This document shows positions 1 to 4,623 of a DNA stretch of 6,330 nt, in pieces. Below the pieces are notes generated by a model. The model searched no databases. It was given only the letters and a program-made list of their open reading frames with translations, and was not told where the DNA came from. The first letter of the stretch is position 1, and each line of letters starts with the position of its first letter. The position numbers and the translations under genes are program-made. Source of the DNA: Collinsella sp. (GTDB lineage Bacteria > Actinomycetota > Coriobacteriia > Coriobacteriales > Coriobacteriaceae); NCBI GenBank assembly GCA_022713905.1, contig JAIHTM010000153.1:1-6330 (forward strand), read 5' to 3'.

Positions 1-13
1 CGCGAGTTCCGCA

Positions 14-50
14 CGCAAAGGAAAGCACTTAATGTGCTTTCCGTCTTGCG
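14..50. repeat. Long inverted repeat / hairpin upstream of ptsH
   Basis: A perfect 9-bp inverted repeat (20-28 GGAAAGCAC with 34-42 GTGCTTTCC) surrounds a 5-nt centre TTAAT. It is extended by a second 5-bp stem, CGCAA (14-18) with TTGCG (46-50), separated from the first by a small asymmetric internal loop (A19 against 43-45). There is no T-run after it on the + strand, so it is not a classical intrinsic terminator. It could be a U-tract-poor terminator of a gene left of the window, a structured RNA end, or a dyad operator. What it does is not visible from sequence alone. Confidence 0.5.
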
Positions 51-81
51 CAGGACTGTAGAGCAGCAAACTCAACCGCCC

Positions 82-94
82 CGCCCGGCGGGCG
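82..94. repeat. Short GC-rich hairpin in the ptsH upstream region
   Basis: CGCCC (82-86) pairs with GGGCG (90-94) around a 3-nt loop. The surrounding 51-120 segment is non-coding and I recognise no RNA family or riboswitch in it. This may be chance pairing in GC-rich DNA. Confidence 0.25.
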
Positions 95-138
95 AGCGCA
101 GGGATACGACATCTGTCCAACAATTCGTGTGAAACACA

Positions 139-167
139 ATGAAAAACCGTTTGATGTGAGTTAATAT
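139..167 (+). promoter_or_regulatory. Candidate sigma-A-type promoter for ptsH
   Basis: A possible -10 TAATAT (162-167) lies 17 bp after a weak -35 ATGAAA (139-144), each matching four of six consensus bases. TATAAA at 165-170 is an alternative -10 without a good -35. The segment is clearly AT-richer than the flanking DNA, and a start near 173 would give a leader of about 60 nt carrying the hairpin at 185-214. The call rests on consensus matching only. Confidence 0.35.
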
Positions 168-184
168 AAACAACGTCGTGAATC

Positions 185-214
185 TGACTCCTGCCACATG
201 CATGACAGGGGTTA
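185..214 (+). promoter_or_regulatory. Hairpin in the ptsH 5' leader
   Basis: Positions 185-193 pair with 206-214, with two G-T pairs allowed (core ACTCCTG with CAGGGGT). After a C-A mismatch two more pairs close a loop containing CATGCA. It ends about 10 nt before the Shine-Dalgarno AAGGAG (224-229) and leaves that site free. It may act as an mRNA-stabilising 5' structure, or as a DNA dyad for a regulator. Neither role can be told from sequence. Confidence 0.4.
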
Positions 215-235
215 AACACAAAAAAGGAGTCAACT

Positions 236-499
236 ATGGTTTCTGAGAAGGCTACCCTCGTTAATCCTCAGGGTCTGCACATGCGTCCGGCTGGTCTGTT
301 CGCCTCCACCATGGGCAAGTACGCCTGTGACGTGACGGTCGTTACCCCCGAGAAGGAGGTCAACGGCAAGTCCCCGATGGCCCTCATGGCTGCTGGTATC
401 CCCTGCGGCACCGAGGTCGAGGTCAAGTGCGACGGCGCTGACGAGGCCGAGGCTCTGGCTGCTGCCATCGAGCTCATCAAGAGCGGTCTTGGCGAGTAG
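236..499 (+). CDS. ptsH: HPr, phosphocarrier protein of the PTS
   Basis: This is the small cytoplasmic general PTS protein that accepts phosphate from enzyme I on a histidine and hands it to sugar-specific IIA domains. The 87-aa length is standard. The active-site motif GLHMRPA covers residues 13-19, with the phosphorylated His15 and the conserved Arg17 in place. The second signature KSPMALMAAGI (45-55) contains Ser46, the position that HPr kinase/phosphorylase modifies in Firmicutes; residue 47 is Pro, not the Ile of Bacillus HPr. ATG 236 is set by AAGGAG at 224-229 with a 6-nt spacer. Glutamate codons are all GAG. The gene heads a ptsH-ptsI-kinase run in one direction, but a terminator-like hairpin separates it from ptsI, which fits the usual need for more HPr than enzyme I. 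The family assignment is secure; whether Ser46 is phosphorylated in this organism is unknown. Confidence 0.97.
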   Translation: MVSEKATLVNPQGLHMRPAGLFASTMGKYACDVTVVTPEKEVNGKSPMALMAAGIPCGTEVEVKCDGADEAEALAAAIELIKSGLGE

Positions 500-542
500 A
501 ACTCAAACGGGTCGCATGTTGAACAACTAAGTTCATATTTGG

Positions 543-580
543 GGGCGCAGTGACCTGTTGTAAGGTAGCTGCGCTCTTTT
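543..580 (+). terminator. Intrinsic terminator-like hairpin between ptsH and ptsI
   Basis: Positions 543-550 (GGGCGCAG) pair with 569-576 (CTGCGCTC), including one G-T pair. An inner stem ACCT (553-556) with AGGT (563-566) follows, and TTTT (577-580) comes directly after. This is a textbook rho-independent form. It lies inside what would otherwise be one PTS operon, and I see no convincing promoter between it and ptsI. It is therefore best read as a partial terminator or attenuator that lowers enzyme I and kinase expression relative to HPr. Confidence 0.75.
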
Positions 581-616
581 GTCATGGATATGGCAAAACG
601 CTTTATCACATGACAC

Positions 617-625
617 GGAGAGAGG
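617..625 (+). promoter_or_regulatory. Ribosome-binding site deciding the ptsI start
   Basis: GGAG at 617-620 lies 6 nt before ATG 627, while GAGG at 622-625 lies 7 nt before a second in-frame ATG at 633. Both starts are plausible and differ by only two residues. An in-frame TTG at 579 would add 16 residues unlike any enzyme I N-terminus and lies inside the terminator T-run, so I reject it. Confidence 0.55.
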
Positions 626-626
626 A

Positions 627-2336
627 ATGGGAATGTATCAGGGAGTCAACGCTTCCGAGGGCATCGGTATCGGCACCGTCATGGTTGCCGTCGATCCCGA
701 CTTGACGTTTGAGCCGCACGAGGTTGCTGATTCGGCAGCAGAGAAGGAGCGCTATCAGTCCGCTCTTTCGGTCTTCTGCGAGAAGACCCAGGCTCAGGCC
801 GACCACATGAAGGAGACGGTGGGCGAGGCCGAGGCCGAGATCATGAGCGGACACATTGTCCTGGCTCAGGACCCGGGCATGACCGACGCCATCAACGCCG
901 CCATTGACGGCGGTACCTGCGCCGAGCAGGCGCTCATGGACACCTCGACCATGTTCGAGAACATGTTCCTGTCTATGGACGACGAGATGTTCCGTCTGCG
1001 CGCGGCCGACATCGCCGACATCCGCACCGGTATTCTGGCCGAGCTGCTGGGCAAGGAGGTCGTCGACCTCTCCGTCCTGCCCGAGAACACTGTCGTTGTC
1101 GTGCACGACCTCACGCCGTCCATGACCGCCACGATCGATAAGGCCCACGTTGCCGGTATCGTCACCGAGACCGGTGGCCGCACGTCGCACTCCGCGATTA
1201 TTGCGCGCGCCCTTGAGATCCCGGCTGTCCTTTCGGTTTCCAACAGCTGCACCGCGCTGCGCAACGGTATGACCGTTGTCGTCGACGGTGGCAAGGGTAT
1301 CGTTGAGGCCGATCCCGACGAGGAGACGCTCGCTGCCTACACCGCCAAGGCCGAGGCCTTCGCTGCCGAGAAGGCAGCCCTCGAGGCCTTCCGTGGCAAG
1401 CCGTCCGTGACTGCCGATGGCATCAAGAAGATCATCGCCTGCAACATCGGTAACCCCGATGACGTGCCCAACGCGCTCGATCACGACGCCGAGGCCATCG
1501 GTCTGTTCCGCTCCGAGTTCCTGTTCATGGACTCCGCTGAGCTTCCTTCCGAGGAGGAGCAGTTCAACGCCTACCGTAAGGTCGCCAGCGCGCTCAAGGG
1601 TGCTCCGGTCATCATCCGCACGCTCGATGTGGGTGGCGACAAGGAGATTCCGTATCTGCACATGGTCAAGGAAGATAACCCCTTCATGGGCTTCCGCGCC
1701 GTGCGTTACTGCCTGGCCAATCCCGACCAGTACAAGGTCCAGCTCCGCGCTCTGCTGCGCGCTAGCGCCTTCGGTGACGTCAAGATCATGATCCCGCTCG
1801 TCACCTGCGTCGAGGAGGTCTTGGCTGTCAAGGAGCTCGTCGAGCAGTGCAAGGCCGAGCTGACCGAAGAGGGTCGCAAGTTCAACGAGAACATCGAGGT
1901 CGGCATCATGGTCGAGACGCCCGCCGCTTCGCTGCTCGCAGACCGTCTTGCCGAGGTCGCCGACTTCTTCTCCATCGGCACCAACGACCTGATCGGTTAC
2001 ACCATGTGCGCCGACCGTGGTAACGACACCATCTCCAACCTGTACCAGGTTTACTATCCCGCCGTGCTCCGCTCGCTCAAGAACATCATCGAGAGCGGCG
2101 TGAAGGCCGGCATCATGGTCGGTATGTGCGGCGAAGCCGCTGCCGATCCGCTGCTCGAGCCGCTGCTGATCAGCTGGGGCCTGGAGGAGTTCTCGATGAG
2201 CGCTCCTTCTATCCTGCGCGCCCGCAAGACCATCAGCCAGTGGACCAAGGCCGAGTGCGACGAGCTCGCCGAGAAAGCGCTCGCCTGCAACACCGCAGCC
2301 GAGGTCAAGGCACTGCTCGAGTCCGCAGCTCGCTAA
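627..2336 (+). CDS. ptsI: PTS enzyme I (phosphoenolpyruvate-protein phosphotransferase)
   Basis: Cytoplasmic enzyme that autophosphorylates from PEP and passes the phosphate to HPr, the first step for every PTS sugar. The 569-aa length matches the family. Domain order is normal: an N-terminal HPr-binding region (GVNASEGIGIG near the start), the swivelling phosphohistidine domain with GGRTSHSAII and the active His188, then the C-terminal PEP-binding barrel. There I find Arg295 (GLFRSEFLFMD), Arg331 (RTLDVGGDKEIPYL), metal ligands Glu430 (VETPAA) and Asp454 (GTNDL), Arg464, and the catalytic Cys501 in GMCGEAAAD. These sit one position from E. coli numbering. Odd point: the barrel signature reads GTNDLIGYTMCADR, where Gly457 replaces the usual Gln of the NDLxQY motif and Cys461 replaces a usual Gly, Ala or Ser. 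ATG 633 is an alternative start. The gene follows ptsH behind a terminator-like hairpin and precedes a sugar-phosphate kinase by 74 bp. No nitrogen-PTS GAF domain is present. Confidence 0.97.
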   Translation: MGMYQGVNASEGIGIGTVMVAVDPDLTFEPHEVADSAAEKERYQSALSVFCEKTQAQADHMKETVGEAEAEIMSGHIVLAQDPGMTDAINAAIDGGTCAEQALMDTSTMFENMFLSMDDEMFRLRAADIADIRTGILAELLGKEVVDLSVLPENTVVVVHDLTPSMTATIDKAHVAGIVTETGGRTSHSAIIARALEIPAVLSVSNSCTALRNGMTVVVDGGKGIVEADPDEETLAAYTAKAEAFAAEKAALEAFRGKPSVTADGIKKIIACNIGNPDDVPNALDHDAEAIGLFRSEFLFMDSAELPSEEEQFNAYRKVASALKGAPVIIRTLDVGGDKEIPYLHMVKEDNPFMGFRAVRYCLANPDQYKVQLRALLRASAFGDVKIMIPLVTCVEEVLAVKELVEQCKAELTEEGRKFNENIEVGIMVETPAASLLADRLAEVADFFSIGTNDLIGYTMCADRGNDTISNLYQVYYPAVLRSLKNIIESGVKAGIMVGMCGEAAADPLLEPLLISWGLEEFSMSAPSILRARKTISQWTKAECDELAEKALACNTAAEVKALLESAAR

Positions 2337-2353
2337 TTTGGTATCAGAGGTAA

Positions 2354-2383
2354 CCGCGTGGTTGGAATGGGCCGGCCACGCGG
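2354..2383 (+). promoter_or_regulatory. Intercistronic hairpin between ptsI and the first kinase gene
   Basis: CCGCGTGG (2354-2361) pairs perfectly with CCACGCGG (2376-2383), and up to four further pairs, two of them G-T, extend the stem inward. No T-run follows, so a classical intrinsic terminator is unlikely. It could be an mRNA processing or stability element setting kinase output relative to enzyme I. A second small hairpin (TACAG 2394-2398 with CTGTA 2405-2409) would hold part of the downstream AGGGGG ribosome site in its loop. Confidence 0.5.
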
Positions 2384-2410
2384 CCCTCACATATACAGGG
2401 GGTACTGTAA

Positions 2411-3343
2411 ATGTTCTACACGCTAACCGCTAACCCGGCTGTCGACATGACGGTTTCGAGCTCTCCGCTCGAGCCCGACGAGAACGTCCGCACCGGCTCG
2501 GCCAGCTACACGGCTAACGGCAAGGGCCTTGACGTGTCCTTCGCCTTTAAGAAGATGGGCGTCGACACCGTCGCACTCGGCTTCTTTGCTGGCTTCACGG
2601 GCAAGTTCATCGTTGAGGAGGTCATGAACCTGGGTTGCCTCTGCCGCCCGGTCTGGACCGACGGTATCACGCGCATTAACACCTACGTCAACGATGGCCA
2701 GCACGAGTACGGCATCCTGAACCCGGGTGCTCCGATCACGCCGCAGCACCAGGAGGAGCTCTACAACATCCTGGACACCGCGGGCGATCTTGAGTGCCTG
2801 ATCGTCTCCGGCTCCGTGCCTCCCAAAGCTACGCCCGACTTCCTGGCTCAGGTCATGGAGCACGCTCAGGCTCGTGGCGCCGACGTCGTCCTGGACCTGT
2901 CCTCCGACAAGCTCAAGGAGCTCGCTCACAAGAAGCCGCTGCTCATCAAGCCGAACCATCACGAGATGAAGGCCATCTTCGGCGTGCCGGTCGACACCGA
3001 CGACGAGGTTCGCGTTGCCATGAAGATGGCTCACGACGCTGGCGTTCAGAACGTGCTGCTCACCCGTGGTAGCCGCGGCGACGCTTACTTCTCCAACGGC
3101 GAGGACATCTGGTACGCCAAGCGTGAGTTCAACATCAAGCTGGTTTCTTCCGTCTGCGCCGGCGATTGCACCCTCGCTGCGTTCCTGCACAAGTGGTACA
3201 GGGATCGCGACAACGTCGAGGAGGCCATGAAGCTCGCTATGGCCACCGGCGCTAACGTTGCCGAGTCCGTCGGCATTGGCGACTTTGGTCACGTCGACGA
3301 GTACAGCAAGCGCGTTGCTGTCCGCAAGCTCGATCGTCAGTAA
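2411..3343 (+). CDS. 1-phosphofructokinase-type PfkB-superfamily sugar-phosphate kinase, paralogue 1
   Basis: Ribokinase/PfkB-fold cytoplasmic kinase of the 1-phosphofructokinase / tagatose-6-phosphate kinase group, which phosphorylates a sugar monophosphate with ATP, typically fructose 1-phosphate to fructose 1,6-bisphosphate. The 310-aa length is normal. Visible motifs are TANPAVD (6-12), NGKG (36-39), GFFAGFTG (57-64), TRIN (87-90), SGSVPP (133-138), KPNHHE (180-185), a nucleotide-loop region TRGSRGDAYFS (218-228) and the catalytic segment SSVCAGD with base Asp252. Two oddities: Cys249 replaces the first Gly of the usual GAGD anion hole, and Asp41 stands where the family, including the neighbouring paralogue, has Asn (GKGLDVS against GKGLNVS), a position that contacts the substrate in E. 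coli Pfk-2. ATG 2411 follows AGGGGG (2397-2402) with an 8-nt spacer. It probably shares the ptsI transcript and ends at a strong terminator. Exact substrate uncertain. Confidence 0.88.
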   Translation: MFYTLTANPAVDMTVSSSPLEPDENVRTGSASYTANGKGLDVSFAFKKMGVDTVALGFFAGFTGKFIVEEVMNLGCLCRPVWTDGITRINTYVNDGQHEYGILNPGAPITPQHQEELYNILDTAGDLECLIVSGSVPPKATPDFLAQVMEHAQARGADVVLDLSSDKLKELAHKKPLLIKPNHHEMKAIFGVPVDTDDEVRVAMKMAHDAGVQNVLLTRGSRGDAYFSNGEDIWYAKREFNIKLVSSVCAGDCTLAAFLHKWYRDRDNVEEAMKLAMATGANVAESVGIGDFGHVDEYSKRVAVRKLDRQ

Positions 3344-3371
3344 TCGAAACGCGACATATTCGTGCACATGC

Positions 3372-3402
3372 GGCGCCCCGGTTTCGGCCGGGGCGCCTTT
3401 TT
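3372..3402 (+). terminator. Strong intrinsic terminator after kinase paralogue 1
   Basis: A GC-rich stem of ten perfect pairs (3372-3381 with 3388-3397), plus one T-G pair, closes on a TTCG tetraloop and is followed by TTTTT (3398-3402). It lies 28 nt after the kinase stop codon and marks the end of the ptsH-ptsI-kinase unit. Confidence 0.93.
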
Positions 3403-3463
3403 GTTCCGCCAGGGGGGTGTCCTGCCGTACTTCATCGCTTCCACACCGTTCACCGAGTTATCC

Positions 3464-3492
3464 TAGCCTTTTGTCGATGCGTGGAATATACT
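3464..3492 (+). promoter_or_regulatory. Candidate promoter for kinase paralogue 2
   Basis: TATACT (3487-3492) matches five of six -10 consensus bases. The -35 region at a 17-bp spacer, TAGCCT (3464-3469), is poor. A transcript starting near 3499 would have a leader of about 28 nt with the ribosome site AAAGGA. A promoter is needed here because a strong terminator ends the preceding unit at 3402. The exact elements are tentative, and an activator could compensate for the weak -35. Confidence 0.45.
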
Positions 3493-3526
3493 TTCATTAA
3501 CACGTTGCTTCGTGAAAGGAACATTC

Positions 3527-4459
3527 ATGATTTACACGCTCACTGCAAATCCCGCCATTGACTACAACATCGCCTGCGACGGTCTTGACGCCAACACCGT
3601 CACGCGTACCCGCAACGCCGTCTACACGCCCAACGGCAAGGGCCTCAACGTCTCGTTTACGCTTGACCACTACGGTGTCGACACCACGATCCTGGGTTTC
3701 TTCGCCGGCTTCTCGGGTGAGTTCATCGTTAAGGGCGCCGAGACCCTGGGCGTGCCCGTCAAGCCTGTGTGGACCGACGGCATCACGCGCGTCAACGTGT
3801 TCCTTAATGCCGGCCCCGACACTGAGTACAACATGGTCAACGCTGGTGCCGCCATCAACGAGGCCAATGAGCAGGAGATGTTTGAGCTCATCGATTCGCT
3901 CGATGACATGACCTGCCTGGTTATCAGCGGCTCGCTGCCTCCCAACACTTCCGAGGGCTTCCTGGCCGAGGTCACGCGCCGCGTCAAGGCCAAGGGGGCC
4001 GAGTTCGTCCTCGACATCTCGAGCCATCAGCTGGCAGACCTTATTGCCATGGAGCCGCTGCTGATCAAGCCCAATGACGACGAGCTGCTTGACATCTTTG
4101 GCATCAAGGTGAGCGGTGGCGACGACGAGTCCGTCAAAGGCGCTATGGCCGAGCTGCACGCCAAGGGCGCCAAGAACGTGCTGCTGACCCTTGGTGGCGC
4201 CGGTGCGTACTTCTCCAACGGCGAGCATATCTGGTTTGCCAATCGCACCTTCGACGTCAAGCTGCTGTCGACGGTGTGCGCCGGCGATTCCTCGCTCGCT
4301 GCCTTCCTGTGCGTATGGCACGACGCCCCCGAGCGAGTCGAGGATGCCCTGCGCCTTTCGATGGCCACCGGCGCCAACGTGGTCGAGTGCCCCGGCTTGG
4401 GCGATTTTGCCAAGGTGGATGAATACAAGAAGCATATCGAGGTCCGCCAGGTCTGCTAG
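3527..4459 (+). CDS. 1-phosphofructokinase-type PfkB-superfamily sugar-phosphate kinase, paralogue 2
   Basis: Same family and reaction class as the kinase upstream; by eye roughly half the residues are identical along the whole length, and both are 310 aa. Motifs: TANPAID (6-12), PNGKGLNVS (35-43) with the normal Asn41, GFFAGFSG, WTDGITRVN, SGSLPP, LIKPNDDEL, a more canonical nucleotide loop TLGGAGAYFS, and the catalytic STVCAGDSS with base Asp254. As in paralogue 1, a Cys (Cys251) takes the place of the first Gly of GAGD. I chose ATG 3527 because AAAGGA (3515-3520) lies 6 nt before it and MIYTLTANP is the normal family N-terminus, matching paralogue 1. A GTG at 3512 would add five residues and overlap that ribosome site. 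The gene is monocistronic between two strong terminators, so it is regulated apart from ptsH-ptsI. It is the better candidate of the two for standard fructose 1-phosphate kinase, but tagatose-6-phosphate kinase cannot be excluded. Confidence 0.9.
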   Translation: MIYTLTANPAIDYNIACDGLDANTVTRTRNAVYTPNGKGLNVSFTLDHYGVDTTILGFFAGFSGEFIVKGAETLGVPVKPVWTDGITRVNVFLNAGPDTEYNMVNAGAAINEANEQEMFELIDSLDDMTCLVISGSLPPNTSEGFLAEVTRRVKAKGAEFVLDISSHQLADLIAMEPLLIKPNDDELLDIFGIKVSGGDDESVKGAMAELHAKGAKNVLLTLGGAGAYFSNGEHIWFANRTFDVKLLSTVCAGDSSLAAFLCVWHDAPERVEDALRLSMATGANVVECPGLGDFAKVDEYKKHIEVRQVC

Positions 4460-4492
4460 TTCCGGCACCTTGCCTGAATAGTTTGATTATTT

Positions 4493-4526
4493 CGCATCCG
4501 TCTTAGACTAGGACGGATGCGTTTTT
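4493..4526 (+). terminator. Strong intrinsic terminator after kinase paralogue 2
   Basis: A perfect 10-bp stem, CGCATCCGTC (4493-4502) with GACGGATGCG (4512-4521), can extend inward over the short loop and is followed by TTTTT (4522-4526). It lies 33 nt after the kinase stop and separates it from cca. Confidence 0.93.
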
Positions 4527-4563
4527 GTTTATCGGACTTGCGTGTGCAGTGGAGGCTGTTTCT

Positions 4564-4572
4564 TGCTAGACT
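4564..4572 (+). promoter_or_regulatory. Possible extended -10 promoter element for cca
   Basis: TGC followed by TAGACT (4567-4572) resembles an extended -10 element, with four of six bases of the hexamer matching. I see no good -35 at the usual spacing. A promoter is expected between the terminator at 4526 and the cca start at 4624, but this identification is weak. Confidence 0.3.
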
Positions 4573-4623
4573 TCTTGCAGACGCAATCGATAGCCAATTT
4601 GATAGTCGCAGGAGGCCATAGGC

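Noticed and set aside
127..137. GTGT-GAA-ACAC dyad upstream of ptsH as a Rex or similar operator
   Set aside because: The arms are only 4 bp and the flanks do not continue the symmetry. It does not match the Rex consensus and may be chance.
579..609. TTGTCA (579-584) with TATCAC (604-609) as an internal ptsI promoter
   Set aside because: The spacer would be 19 bp, and the start point would fall almost on the ribosome site at 617. The -35 match also overlaps the terminator T-run.
579..626. Upstream TTG start for ptsI adding 16 residues
   Set aside because: The added residues do not resemble an enzyme I N-terminus, there is no ribosome site before it, and it overlaps the terminator tail. ATG 627 or 633 fits GGAG/GAGG and family length.
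606..2390. A very long open frame on the minus strand, opposite ptsI (594 codons), and similar long antisense frames opposite both kinases and cca
   Set aside because: They lie opposite confidently assigned genes, show no recognisable motif, and have the low-complexity Gly/Val/Leu/Asp-rich look produced when strongly biased GC-rich codons are read backwards.
3512..3526. GTG start at 3512 for kinase paralogue 2
   Set aside because: It would bury the AAAGGA ribosome site inside the gene, and the ATG at 3527 gives an N-terminus matching paralogue 1 and the family.
2411..4459. Possibility that the two kinase genes are an assembly duplicate
   Set aside because: They differ at about half of the amino-acid positions by eye and have different flanking sequence, so they are true paralogues.
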